Below are positions 17,753 through 26,874 of a DNA stretch of 64,000 bases, piece after piece. Source of the stretch: Massilia sp. 9096 (GTDB lineage Bacteria; Pseudomonadota; Gammaproteobacteria; Burkholderiales; Burkholderiaceae_D); NCBI RefSeq assembly GCF_000745265.1, contig NZ_JQNN01000001.1, positions 3,038,001-3,102,000 on the forward strand, in the 5' to 3' direction. The notes under the pieces were generated by a model, which made no database searches, was not told the DNA's origin, and worked only from the letters and a program-made list of their open reading frames with translations. Each line of letters opens with the position of its first letter. The first letter of the stretch is position 1. Made by a program: the position numbers and the translations under genes.

Positions 17753-20700
17753 GCTGATCGACGCGATCTTGCGCCAACGCGTGGCGGTGCTGTTCCTGAC
17801 CGCCTGCCTGGTCGCCATCGGCTGGCGCGCCCTGGACGACCTGCCCATCGAAGCCTTCCCCGACGTGCAGGACGTGCAGGTGCAGGTCGTGACGCAGCTG
17901 CCCGGTCAGGCGGCCGAGGAAATCGAACGTGTGCTGACCCTGCCGATCGAGCGCGAACTGTCCGGCGTGCCGCGTCAGACCCAGCTGCGGTCGGTCAGCA
18001 TCGGCGGCTTGTCTGTCGTGACGCTCACCTTCGCCGACGGAACCGACGACTATTTCGCGCGCCAGCAGGTCAACGAGCGCCTGCAGAACGTGACCCTGCC
18101 GCCGGGCGTACAGCCCTCCCTGGCGCCGCTGTCGACCGCGGTCGGCGAGGTGTTCCGCTACGTTCTGCAAACGCCGCCCGACATGCCCGAGAACGAGGTG
18201 CGCGCGCTGCAGGACTGGACCCTGCGGCCGGCTTTGCGCGCGGTGCCGGGCGTGGCCGACGTGGTCGGTTTCGGCGGCACCGTCAAGGAATATCAGGTGC
18301 AGGTCGATCCACTGCTGCTGAACCGCTACGGCGTGACGCTCGACCAGGTGCGTCAGGCGCTATCGAACGCCAGCGCCAACGCCGGCGGCGGCCTGGTGCG
18401 GCGCGGCGACGAGGCGCTGGTGGTACGCGGTATCGGCATCTTCGAGCAAATCGAGGACATCGGCCGCACCGTGGTCAGCGCCAGCAACGGCCGCACGGTG
18501 CTGGTCGGCGACGTCGGCGAGGTCGCGATCGGCCACAGTCCGCGCTCGGGAGTGGTCGCCTTCAACCGCCAGGACAGCGTGGTCGAGGGCATCGTCCAGA
18601 TGAGCAAGGGCGCCGACGCCGCCAAGGTGGTGGCGGACGTGAAAGCGGCGGTCGACCGGCTCGGCGCACGCCTGCCTGCCGGCGTACGCATCATGACCAT
18701 TTACGACCGCAGCGACTTGATCGACCATACCGTGCACACCGTCGCCGAGAACCTGGTGGTGGGCGCACTGCTGGTGATCGCCATCCTGGTGGCATTCCTG
18801 GGTAACTGGCGCGCTGCGCTGATCGTGGCGGCGGTCATCCCGCTGTCGCTGCTGTGCGCCTTCATCGTGCTCGACGCGCGTGGCATCCCGGCCAACCTGA
18901 TCTCGCTCGGTGCGGTCGACTTCGGGATCATCATCGACAGCGCCGTGGTGCTGGTCGAGGCGCTGCTGGTGCGCCTGCACCTGGAATCGCGCGCGACGCG
19001 AGAGCCGCGCGCGGCGCCGGACGCCACGGTGCGCGACACCGTCGCGAGCCTGGGCAAGCCGATCCTGTTCGCCAAGGCGGTGATCGTGGTGGCGTTCATC
19101 CCGATCTATACCTTCCAGCGCGTCGAGGGCAAGATCTTCGCGCCAGTCGCGTTTACGCTCAGCTTCGCCATGTTGGGCGCGCTGCTGCTGACGATGACCC
19201 TGGTGCCGGTGCTGCTGGCCTGGGCCAATCGCAAGCGGCCGCTGCGCGAGCGGCCCAACCGTTGGCTGCCTCGTCTGCAGGCGAGCTACCGCGCGTTGCT
19301 GCTGCGCGCCTGGCCGCGCCGTCCGACGGTGTTCGGCGCTTCGGCCGCGCTGCTGGGCGTGACGCTGGCGCTGGCGCCGCTGCTCGGCAGCGAATTCCTG
19401 CCCAAGCTCGACGAGGGCAACCTGTGGCTGACGATCGAATTGCCGGTCTCGAGTTCGATCGAGACCACGCGCGCGATCGAGGCACGCGTACGCGCGATCC
19501 TGCAGTCGTATCCCGAGGTCGGCAACATCGTCTCGCATGTCGGGCGCCCCGACGACGGCACCGACCCGAAAGGGCCGAACAACATGGAAATCCTGGCCGA
19601 CCTGGCGCCGCACGCCCGCTGGCGGTTCGCCGACAAGGACGCGCTGGTCGCCGACATCTCGCGCCGCATCCACATGCTGCCCGGCGTCCCAACCAATTTT
19701 TCCCAGGTCATCGAAGACAACGTCGAGGAAGCGCTGTCCGGCGTCAAGGGTGAGATCGCGGTCAAGCTGTACGGCCCGGACCTCGCGGTCCTGGGGCGCA
19801 AGGCAGAGCAGGTCGCTGGCATCCTGCGTGGCATCCAGGGCGCGGCCGACGTCGAGGCGGTGCGCATCGGCGGCCAGAGCGAACTCGACGTGCAGATCGA
19901 CCGCGCACGCATCGCCCGCCTCGGCCTGAACGTGGCCGACGTAAACGCCGCGATCCAGGCGGCGCTCGCCGGCATCGCGGTCAGCCAGTTCTACGAGGGC
20001 GACCGGCGTTTCGACCTGACCCTGCGCCTGCAGGACAAGGACCGCGCCTCGCTGGACGGCATCGGCGCGCTGCAGATCGCCCTGGCCGGAGGCGGCAGCG
20101 TGCGCCTGGCCGACGTCGCCACCATCGGCACGCGCCAGGGCGCCTCGCGCATCAGCCGCGAGGACGGCGAACGCAACGCCTCGGTCAAGGCCAACCTGCT
20201 CGGGCGCGACCAGGGCAGCTTCGTCGCCGAGGCCCAGCGCAAGGTGGCCGAGCGAGTGGTGCTGCCGCCCGGCTACCGCATCGCCTGGGGCGGCCAGTTC
20301 GAGAACCAGCAGCGCGCCGTCAAGCGCCTGCGCGTGATCGTACCGCTGACCGCGTTTTTGATCTTCGCGCTGCTGTTCGGCGCGTTCCGCTCGGTGGCGC
20401 GCGCGCTACTGGTGCTGGCGATCGTTCCGTTCACGCTGGTCGGCGCGCTGGCCGGGCTGGGACTGGCCGGGCTTCACTTCTCGATCTCGGCGGCGGTCGG
20501 CCTGATCGCCGTGGCCGGCATCGCGGTGCAAAACGGCGTCATCATGGTCGAGCAGATCGTCGAGCTGCAGGCGGCCGGGGGCGCGCCCTGGCCCAGCGCG
20601 GTCGAGGGCGCAGTCGCGCGCCTGCGGCCGATCCTGATGACCGCGCTGATGGCCGGCCTGGGCCTTTTGCCGGCCGCGCTGTCGCACGGGATCGGCTCGG

Positions 20701-20834
20701 AGACCCAGCGTCCGTTCGCGGTGGTGATCGTCGGCGGCGTGGTATCGGCCACGGTGTTCACGCTGCTGTTGCTGCCGCTGGCCTACCCCTGGTTCGCGCG
20801 CATGCGCACGGCCGCGCAGGCGAATGCGGCCTGA
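17742..20834 (+). CDS. czcA: CzcA-type heavy-metal RND transporter
   Basis: A 1030-residue HME-family RND permease. Typical landmarks are the N-terminal DLPIEAFPDVQDVQVQV, PGQAAEEIERVLTLPIE, and the TM4 relay VDFGIIIDSAVVLVE (about 391-405). A large periplasmic loop and second-half TM10 AVQNGVIMVE follow. In TM4 the usual DGA-EN is DSA-EA, which sets it apart from the well-studied Czc, Cnr and Cus subgroups, so the exported ion is uncertain. ATG 17742 is chosen over an in-frame GTG three codons earlier. It is the last gene of the operon. Confidence 0.9.
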   Translation: MLAKLIDAILRQRVAVLFLTACLVAIGWRALDDLPIEAFPDVQDVQVQVVTQLPGQAAEEIERVLTLPIERELSGVPRQTQLRSVSIGGLSVVTLTFADGTDDYFARQQVNERLQNVTLPPGVQPSLAPLSTAVGEVFRYVLQTPPDMPENEVRALQDWTLRPALRAVPGVADVVGFGGTVKEYQVQVDPLLLNRYGVTLDQVRQALSNASANAGGGLVRRGDEALVVRGIGIFEQIEDIGRTVVSASNGRTVLVGDVGEVAIGHSPRSGVVAFNRQDSVVEGIVQMSKGADAAKVVADVKAAVDRLGARLPAGVRIMTIYDRSDLIDHTVHTVAENLVVGALLVIAILVAFLGNWRAALIVAAVIPLSLLCAFIVLDARGIPANLISLGAVDFGIIIDSAVVLVEALLVRLHLESRATREPRAAPDATVRDTVASLGKPILFAKAVIVVAFIPIYTFQRVEGKIFAPVAFTLSFAMLGALLLTMTLVPVLLAWANRKRPLRERPNRWLPRLQASYRALLLRAWPRRPTVFGASAALLGVTLALAPLLGSEFLPKLDEGNLWLTIELPVSSSIETTRAIEARVRAILQSYPEVGNIVSHVGRPDDGTDPKGPNNMEILADLAPHARWRFADKDALVADISRRIHMLPGVPTNFSQVIEDNVEEALSGVKGEIAVKLYGPDLAVLGRKAEQVAGILRGIQGAADVEAVRIGGQSELDVQIDRARIARLGLNVADVNAAIQAALAGIAVSQFYEGDRRFDLTLRLQDKDRASLDGIGALQIALAGGGSVRLADVATIGTRQGASRISREDGERNASVKANLLGRDQGSFVAEAQRKVAERVVLPPGYRIAWGGQFENQQRAVKRLRVIVPLTAFLIFALLFGAFRSVARALLVLAIVPFTLVGALAGLGLAGLHFSISAAVGLIAVAGIAVQNGVIMVEQIVELQAAGGAPWPSAVEGAVARLRPILMTALMAGLGLLPAALSHGIGSETQRPFAVVIVGGVVSATVFTLLLLPLAYPWFARMRTAAQANAA

Positions 20835-20855
20835 AAACGCCCGCTGTGCAGCGGC

Positions 20856-21941
20856 CTACCGCCCCGCGCCGATCCCGCCCAGCCCCAGCGCCCGCGCATG
20901 CGCACGCAGGAACGCCACGTGCGCGGCGCGCGTGTCCGGGCCGTCGTAGGGCAGCAGCGTCCAGGTTTCCGCCGCCGCCATGCGCGCGCCCGGCGCCAGC
21001 TGGCGGTACGGCGCGTGCACTTCCATCTCGAGCAGGCCTTTGCCCAGGTCGTCGGCCGGGTAGTCGTTGTACAGCTCGACCTGGCCCTGGTCGGGATGGA
21101 TCGCCGCACGCGGCTGCAGCGCGAACTGGATAAGCAGCACCTGGCCGGCGTGGAAACCGGCCATCCACCCGCTCGAGGGCTGCAGCAGCATCTTGCCGTT
21201 GCGGTGGCGCCGGTCCGCTTCCGGCGCCGGCATGTCGATCGAGAACAGGCCGTCGGCCAGCGTCCAGGTCAGCGGCACCCAGTCCGGCTTGGGCTCGACC
21301 GCCTGCTGGCGCACGTCGGCGCGGCTGGCCACCGGCACGTACACGCGCGTGTCGCCGTGCGCGCGCGTGTTGAACCACAGGTCCCAGGCCACCTGGCGCT
21401 CGCGCCGGTTGACCGCGCCCACGTCCAGCTGCAGGCTGTTCGGCTTGCCCGGCACCAGGCTGAAGCGCTTGTCCAATTGCAGGCCGTTGACCGGGCTGGC
21501 CGGACCGGTGAACGCAATGCTCGCGGCGTCGGCGTGCGCGAGCGTGTAGCGCGCCAGGCTGAGGTAGGGATCGGGCGGCCACGGGGCGTGTGCGGCGGCG
21601 CGCGCGGGATTGACATCCTGGTGCGTCCACCACTGCTTTTGCGGGCCGGCCCAGATCTCGTGGCCCATCCAGCCGACGTTGGGCGCGTCGGCATCGACCC
21701 TCGCGGCCGGATCGCCGGCGGCCAGGTCGACCTTCAGGAAATTGGGCTGGCCGGCCAGCGCGAACGACAGCAGGCGCCCGCCGATGGCCTCGGTGACGGT
21801 GGCCTGGACGGCGCCGCTGTCCAGCGTGTGGGTCGGGATCGGCGCCGGGGTTGGCGCCGAAGCGGCGGGCGGCGCGGACTGGACCCCGGCCGAAGCGGTT
21901 GCGATGGCCAGCGCCAGCGAAGCGGTGCGTGTTGTCGACAT
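20856..21941 (-). CDS. Exported DUF4380-type protein, probably carbohydrate-related
   Basis: A 361-residue protein with a cleavable signal (about 1-22) and a Pro/Ala/Thr linker, then an all-beta domain resembling DUF4380. Recognisable segments are GGRLLSFALAGQPNFL, GHEIWAGPQKQWW, LQLDKRFSLVPG, YNDYPADDLGKGLLEMEVH and the closing WTLLPYDGPDT. Members resemble the galactose-mutarotase fold and may bind sugars; the reaction is unknown. It faces the RND operon with 21 bases between stop codons and lies downstream of the DUF3943 gene on the same strand. Confidence 0.65.
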   Translation of the reverse strand: MSTTRTASLALAIATASAGVQSAPPAASAPTPAPIPTHTLDSGAVQATVTEAIGGRLLSFALAGQPNFLKVDLAAGDPAARVDADAPNVGWMGHEIWAGPQKQWWTHQDVNPARAAAHAPWPPDPYLSLARYTLAHADAASIAFTGPASPVNGLQLDKRFSLVPGKPNSLQLDVGAVNRRERQVAWDLWFNTRAHGDTRVYVPVASRADVRQQAVEPKPDWVPLTWTLADGLFSIDMPAPEADRRHRNGKMLLQPSSGWMAGFHAGQVLLIQFALQPRAAIHPDQGQVELYNDYPADDLGKGLLEMEVHAPYRQLAPGARMAAAETWTLLPYDGPDTRAAHVAFLRAHARALGLGGIGAGR

Positions 21942-21992
21942 GGGATCCGATGCTGAGCAGTGATGCGCCAGCTTAGCAAAATGCCGCCGGGC

Positions 21993-23594
21993 TTACCAGT
22001 TCACGACGCCGAAGCCCTTGGCCTCCTGGTACACGTAATACAGCCCGAGCGTGTCGCGCCGCTGGTGTCCCGCGGTGACGTCGGGGAAATCGAAGTTGCG
22101 GCGCGAGGTGATGTAGCGCAGCGCCAGCGCGTGGTTGCCGGAGATGCGCCAGGTCAGCGAGGCGTCGGCACGCACCACGCGGTCGGTGCCGCCGGTCTCC
22201 GAGTTGCTCAGGCGGCCGTTGAAGAATTCGCGTGCGGTGGTATCCAACAGCAGGTTGTTGCCCATCACCAGGCGCAGCGACACCATCGCCTCCGGCGCGA
22301 AGCCGTAGTTGTACTCGCGATCCGAGGTGCCGCGCACGGTGCCGGTCGAGGTGTAGCCCATGCCGCCCGAGGCATGGCCCTGCAGCACCAGCGCGTCCGA
22401 CATGCGCCACTGGGCGTTGCTGCCGAGCGAGACCGCGGTGCTGGCCACGCGGAACAGCTGCGGCGCGATGTAGTCGTAGCTGCCGTAGATGCCGAGGATG
22501 CCGCGCAGGTCGCTTCCCGCCGCGTACGGCCCGCCGAACAGCAGGCCGCGCGTGCCGAGCGTCTCGATGCCGCCCAGGGTCGAGGCGCGCAGCTGGAAGC
22601 GGAAATAGTCGAACGGACGGCGGTACTCGTACCCGGGCTTGCCGGGCAGGCCGTAGTCGAGCAGGAAATCGACCGCGGCTTCGGTGCGCGCCGGCGTGGC
22701 CGCGGGCCCGGCCTCGGTCTTGATCGCGGTGCCGGCGCCGGCCTGCCAGCGCCAGTACAGCGCGGGGTTGTTGCTGGCGAACAGATCGGAACCGCGCCCG
22801 GGCCGCATCGACCGGTTGACGAACAGCGCCGGCGAGATCACGCCCATCGCCAGCGCGCGCTCGCCCGGGTCGAGGCCATAGCCCTGCTCCATCACCAGGT
22901 TGGCCATGCGGTACAGCGCTTCGCCCAGGAAGGTGCCGCCGAAGCTGGTGGTGATCTGGTCGTTGCGCGACGGCCGGGTGCTCTCGCCGGCGACTTCCCA
23001 CACCGCGCTGCCGCCGAATGCGTAGCCCATCGATTCCCAGAAGTTCAGGCCATTGCTGCGCGCGATGTTGTAGTACACCGAGCCCTGGTACGGGTGGCCG
23101 AGCTGGTTGACCTCGAACGGGTCGCGGTCGACCACCCAGCTGCTGTGCAGGTTGCGCCGGATGGTACCGAGCGTGACGTGATAGTCCGGGCCGGCGAAGG
23201 CGTTGTCGAAGCGGTTCAGCGCGACCTGGAAGCCGAGGATCTCGAGCGCCGCCGCGCCGTAGCCCTTGTAGGCCTTGCCGTTCTTGTCGAACTGCGGCGC
23301 CGACTGGGTTTGCGGCTGCGGGCCGGGCGTGGAGACGTACGGCAAGCCGGTCTGCGGATCGAGCTGCGGGCTGGCGTCCCTGGTGCCGGCCCCGTGATCG
23401 AGCTGGGATCCGGGCTGCGCCATGGCAGGCTGCAGGCCGTCGCGCCGGGCTTGCTGGACGGCCTGCACGGCTTGTTCGAAGGTGAGGTCGGCGGCATAGC
23501 CGGATGCGGCGTGGGCGGCCGGCGCTAGGCCGGCGGCCAGCGCGGCGCCGATCGCCAGGCGCAGGCGCGCGTGGCGGGAAAGCGGGTTGTTCAT
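21993..23594 (-). CDS. Exported DUF3943 outer-membrane-type protein
   Basis: A 533-residue protein with a signal peptide ending near AAHA. A region rich in Gln and Pro (about 45-95) precedes the DUF3943 core, marked by SSWVVDRDPFEVNQLGHPYQ, FWESMGYAFGGSAVWE and SFGGTFLGEALYRMANL. The second half has alternating polar/aromatic strands and ends in a short motif finishing with Trp, so it may be a beta-barrel in the outer membrane. Function is unknown for the family. It lies 51 bases upstream of DUF4380 on the same strand. Confidence 0.72.
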   Translation of the reverse strand: MNNPLSRHARLRLAIGAALAAGLAPAAHAASGYAADLTFEQAVQAVQQARRDGLQPAMAQPGSQLDHGAGTRDASPQLDPQTGLPYVSTPGPQPQTQSAPQFDKNGKAYKGYGAAALEILGFQVALNRFDNAFAGPDYHVTLGTIRRNLHSSWVVDRDPFEVNQLGHPYQGSVYYNIARSNGLNFWESMGYAFGGSAVWEVAGESTRPSRNDQITTSFGGTFLGEALYRMANLVMEQGYGLDPGERALAMGVISPALFVNRSMRPGRGSDLFASNNPALYWRWQAGAGTAIKTEAGPAATPARTEAAVDFLLDYGLPGKPGYEYRRPFDYFRFQLRASTLGGIETLGTRGLLFGGPYAAGSDLRGILGIYGSYDYIAPQLFRVASTAVSLGSNAQWRMSDALVLQGHASGGMGYTSTGTVRGTSDREYNYGFAPEAMVSLRLVMGNNLLLDTTAREFFNGRLSNSETGGTDRVVRADASLTWRISGNHALALRYITSRRNFDFPDVTAGHQRRDTLGLYYVYQEAKGFGVVNW

Positions 23595-23703
23595 CGATCG
23601 TAGCGCCCGGGCAGACGGGCGGCAATGTTGTCTGGTTGCTACGATCTTAGAAGAGAATGGCTTCCGGTGGCGCGCCGCTGAGTTGCCGGCGCGACGACCG
23701 GAT

Positions 23704-24903
23704 TCAGGCGATATGGGCCAGCCGCCCCATCACCTCGACCACGCGGTCGATCTGCGCATGGGTGTGGGCCGCGTTGAGCATGAAGCGCAGGCGCGCCTGG
23801 CCCACCGGCACCGCCGGGAACTGGATCGAATCGACGTGGATGCCTTCTTCGCGCAGGGCACGCTGGAAGAACTGGCAGCGCTTGGCGTCCTTGACCAGCA
23901 CCGGCACGATCGGGGTGCTCGTGGAGGTCAACTCGAAGCCCAGCGGACGCATGCGCTCGACGAAATAGCGCTGGTTGTCCCACAGGCGCGCGCGCCGCTG
24001 CGGCTCTTCTTCCAGCAAATCGAGCGCGGCCAGCAGCGCATTGGCCTGGTCCGGCGGCGGCGGGCAGGTAAAGCCGTAGGCCGAGCTGGTCAGGCGCAGT
24101 ACGTCGGCCATCTCGCGTTCCAGCGCGACGAAGCCGCCGATCGCGCCCAGCGCCTTGCTCAAGGTCCCCATCTGCATGATGGTCGGGCTGTAGCAGCCGT
24201 AGTGCTCGGAGGTGCCGCCGCCGTTGGCGCCCAGGATGCCGGTGGCGTGGGCGTCGTCGATGTACAGGATGGCGCCGTATTTCTCGGCCAGCCCGGTCAG
24301 CTCGGGCAGCGGCGCGATCGTGCCTTCCATGCTGAACACGCCGTCGCTGACGATGATCGGGCTGATCCCGTCGGCCGCCTTCAGCAGCGACTCGAGATGG
24401 TCCATGTCGGCGTGGCGGTAGGTGTGCTTGTCGGCACCCGACATCAGGATGCCTTCGCGGATGCTGATGTGGTTGTACTCGTCGGTGAAATAGGCGTACT
24501 TGCGCCGCTTTTTCGGACGGAAGCCGTGCAGGCGCGCCAGCATGCCGGCCTTGACCAGCGTCGACAGCACGCCGATGTTGGCCATGTAGCCGGTCACGAA
24601 CAGCACCGCGTCGGTCTTGTGCTTGAGGTTGCCGAGGCGGCGCTCGAGCTCGCGGTAGACCGGCAGGTCGCCGCCCAGCAGGCGCGACTCGCAGTTGCCG
24701 ACGCCGTAGCGGTCCAGGCCATCCTTGGCCGCCGCCACCAGGCGCGGGTGGTTGGCCAGGGCCAGGTAATTGTTGGTGCTGAAGGAGACGGCGGCCTCGC
24801 CGTTGACCTTGAAAACCGGGTCCGGCAGGGTGTCGTGCACCGCCGATTCATGGTGGAGGGCGTGGCTTTGCAGCCAGTCGGCGATATCGCTCAGGTCGTG
24901 CAT
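23704..24903 (-). CDS. Alpha-oxoamine synthase family PLP enzyme (BioF/KBL/SPT-like)
   Basis: A 399-residue class I/II aminotransferase-fold enzyme. Landmarks are STNNYLALANHP, YGVGNCESRLLGG, a His/Asp pocket IDDAHATG (Asp216, His219) and the PLP lysine in MGTLSKALGAIGG (Lys250). The family condenses an acyl-CoA with an amino acid and releases CO2, as in BioF, KBL and serine palmitoyltransferase. A basic insert (FRPKKRRKYAYF, about 128-139) is unlike BioF. The gene is not in a biotin cluster, so a lipid or sphingolipid-type role is as likely as biotin. ATG 24903 is chosen because longer in-frame reading adds unrelated sequence. Confidence 0.8.
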   Translation of the reverse strand: MHDLSDIADWLQSHALHHESAVHDTLPDPVFKVNGEAAVSFSTNNYLALANHPRLVAAAKDGLDRYGVGNCESRLLGGDLPVYRELERRLGNLKHKTDAVLFVTGYMANIGVLSTLVKAGMLARLHGFRPKKRRKYAYFTDEYNHISIREGILMSGADKHTYRHADMDHLESLLKAADGISPIIVSDGVFSMEGTIAPLPELTGLAEKYGAILYIDDAHATGILGANGGGTSEHYGCYSPTIMQMGTLSKALGAIGGFVALEREMADVLRLTSSAYGFTCPPPPDQANALLAALDLLEEEPQRRARLWDNQRYFVERMRPLGFELTSTSTPIVPVLVKDAKRCQFFQRALREEGIHVDSIQFPAVPVGQARLRFMLNAAHTHAQIDRVVEVMGRLAHIA

Positions 24904-25152
24904 GGTGTTCGTATGGTGGATCGATGGGATTCGGGCGGGACTGGTGCGGGGATATCTCTTGCTGTGGACGCAGGTGTGACCTGTTGCCCCGTGTGAGAAG
25001 TATAGATGACCGTGCCTTGCGTAAATATTACGATGCGGTAATGTGACACCGCCGCGCAACAGCCGTCACGCGTGCGCCACAATGCTCGCTTACGATGGCG
25101 GCGCGGCCTACCGGAATACTGTTGCAGCCGTCGTTCCTGGGCGCATTTTTCC

Positions 25153-25182
25153 TTGACGCTAGAAAGGATGGCAACTTAGAAT
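25153..25182 (+). promoter_or_regulatory. Sigma-70 type promoter of the porin-ABC operon
   Basis: TTGACG at 25153-25158 and TAGAAT at 25177-25182 are separated by 18 bases, close to consensus, and the region is AT-rich against a GC-rich background. Transcription would begin near 25189, giving a leader of about 300 bases. The 249 bases between the PLP-enzyme start (24903) and this promoter carry no gene I can support and should hold that gene's own leftward promoter. Confidence 0.6.
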
Positions 25183-25188
25183 CCGAGG

Positions 25189-25488
25189 GTTTTTATTTTA
25201 TGGAGCCCCTTTCATGGGCACTTGTTCGAGTGGCAGTTGTAGCCGGCGTAACGCTGGCCCGGCCCCGGCAAGATAACGTCGCGGAACCGCCTGGTTCCCG
25301 CAGGATTCCTTCCTCCTGCCGTCATCTCGCCCGAGGCAGATGATGGTATCCGCTGTCCCGGCCCGCGCCGGGCCTCCCGAATTCCGACAACAATCCATTG
25401 ATGCTGCGGCCGGCTTCCCGTGCGAAGCCGGCCTCATCGCGAAAGCAAGCGCGAATGAAAGGTATGCCGTTCGACGACGGAGATACCT
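25189..25488 (+). ncRNA. Highly structured 5' leader, candidate cis-regulatory RNA
   Basis: The leader can fold into a chain of hairpins. One is GCGGAACC (25281-25288) with GGTTCCCGC (25293-25301). Another pairs 25319-25327 with 25338-25346, and a third pairs 25360-25365 with 25369-25374. A perfect 10-bp stem joins 25408-25417 and 25424-25433, and TCGCG 25437-25441 pairs with CGCGA 25450-25454. The last pairs AGGTAT (25460-25465) with ATACCT (25483-25488), directly before the ATG, and places the GGAG ribosome site (25479-25482) inside the hairpin. This suggests control of translation. It does not match the riboswitch classes I can recall. Confidence 0.5.
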
Positions 25489-26859
25489 ATGTTTCGACTG
25501 CAACACAACTTGCTGAAGCTGGCGGCCCTGGCCGCCCTCGCCGGCGTTCGCCAGGCCGATGTGCTGGCGCAAGCCCAGGACCTGGCCGCCGACACGCAGG
25601 CCGACGCGCATGCCGACACGCCGGAAGCCTGGAACGTACACGGCCAGAGCACCTATATCTGGCAACTCAAACCGTCTTTCCCCGCCCCCTACACCGGGCC
25701 GGAAAGCCTGCTGCCGCAACGCGAGACCGCTTATTCCTTCAGCGGCACCCTCGCCTTCGGCTGGCGCGCCTGGGAGGGCGGCGAGCTGTATGTCGACCCT
25801 GAGGTCGTACAGGGCAAGGCCCTGTCCGGGCTGCACGGCCTGGGCGGGATGACCAATGGCGAGCAACAGAAGACCAGCGGCACCAACCCGACCTTCTACC
25901 GCGCCCGCCTGTTCCTGCGCCAGACCTGGAACCTGGGCGGCGACCCGGTCAAGGTCGAGTCGGACATGAACCAGGTGGCCGGCACCGTGTCGAGCCGGCG
26001 CCTCGTGCTCACCGCCGGCAATTTCGCGCTGAACGACGTCTTCGACAACAACGCCTATGCCCATGACGCACGCGGCCAGTTCATGAACTGGGCTCTGCTC
26101 GACGCCGGCGCCTACGATTTCGCCGCCGATGCGCGCGGCTATACCTGGGGCGCGGCGATCGAATACATCGACGGCGACTGGGCGATCCGCTACGGCCGCT
26201 TCCTGCAGCCGGCCGAATCGAACGGGCTGCCGCTCGACAAGCGTATCTTCAAGCACTACGGCGACCAGGTCGAACTCGAGCACGGCCACAAATGGCTCGG
26301 CCAGGACGGCAAGATCCGCCTGCTGGCCTTCCGCAACCGAGCGCGCATGGGCGCGTTCCGCGACGCCCTGGCCGAGGCGCCCGACAACGGTGGCGTGCCG
26401 GACGTGGCGCGCGTGCGTACCGAGCGCAGCAAGATCGGCTTTGGCGTGAACCTCGAGCAAGGACTGGCGCAGGACGTCGGCGTGTTCGCGCGCGCCAGCT
26501 GGAATGACGGCCGGTCGGAAACCTATTCCTTCACCGAGATCGAGAACGCCTTGTCTGCCGGCGTCGGCGCCGGCGGAGCGCGCTGGGGTCGCGCCGACGA
26601 CAACTTCGGTGTCGCATGGGTGCGCAACGGCCTGTCCAAAGACCACCGCGATTACCTGGCGGCGGGCGGCGTGGGCGCCTTCATCGGCGATGGCCGCCTC
26701 GACTATCGGCCCGAGCAGATCGCCGAAAGCTATTATCGGATCGGCCTCGGCCATGGACTGCAGGCCTCGGTCGACTACCAGCACGTCGTCAACCCCGCCT
26801 ACAACGCGAGGCGCGGGCCGGTCAACGTAGGCTCGATCCGCCTGCACGCTCAGTTTTAG
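25489..26859 (+). CDS. Outer-membrane porin of the carbohydrate-selective (OprB-like) type
   Basis: A 456-residue protein with a signal peptide (cleavage near residues 27-30) and a long beta-barrel rich in alternating aromatic/polar strands. Key segments are NVHGQSTYIWQLKPSFPAPY, RARLFLRQTWNLGG, IRYGRFLQPAESNG and a C-terminal strand ending in Phe (SIRLHAQF), typical of barrels. It should let small solutes pass the outer membrane. It is followed after 15 bases by an ABC permease, so the solute is probably shared with that importer. The family call is confident at barrel level and moderate for OprB. Confidence 0.75.
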   Translation: MFRLQHNLLKLAALAALAGVRQADVLAQAQDLAADTQADAHADTPEAWNVHGQSTYIWQLKPSFPAPYTGPESLLPQRETAYSFSGTLAFGWRAWEGGELYVDPEVVQGKALSGLHGLGGMTNGEQQKTSGTNPTFYRARLFLRQTWNLGGDPVKVESDMNQVAGTVSSRRLVLTAGNFALNDVFDNNAYAHDARGQFMNWALLDAGAYDFAADARGYTWGAAIEYIDGDWAIRYGRFLQPAESNGLPLDKRIFKHYGDQVELEHGHKWLGQDGKIRLLAFRNRARMGAFRDALAEAPDNGGVPDVARVRTERSKIGFGVNLEQGLAQDVGVFARASWNDGRSETYSFTEIENALSAGVGAGGARWGRADDNFGVAWVRNGLSKDHRDYLAAGGVGAFIGDGRLDYRPEQIAESYYRIGLGHGLQASVDYQHVVNPAYNARRGPVNVGSIRLHAQF

Positions 26860-26874
26860 GAAACAAGGAAGCCC

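Noticed and set aside
25189..25488. Known riboswitch class (guanidine-I, manganese yybP-ykoY, mini-ykkC, TPP, Moco) in the porin leader
   Set aside because: The conserved core strings of these classes are not present; only generic hairpins are visible. Rfam search would settle it.
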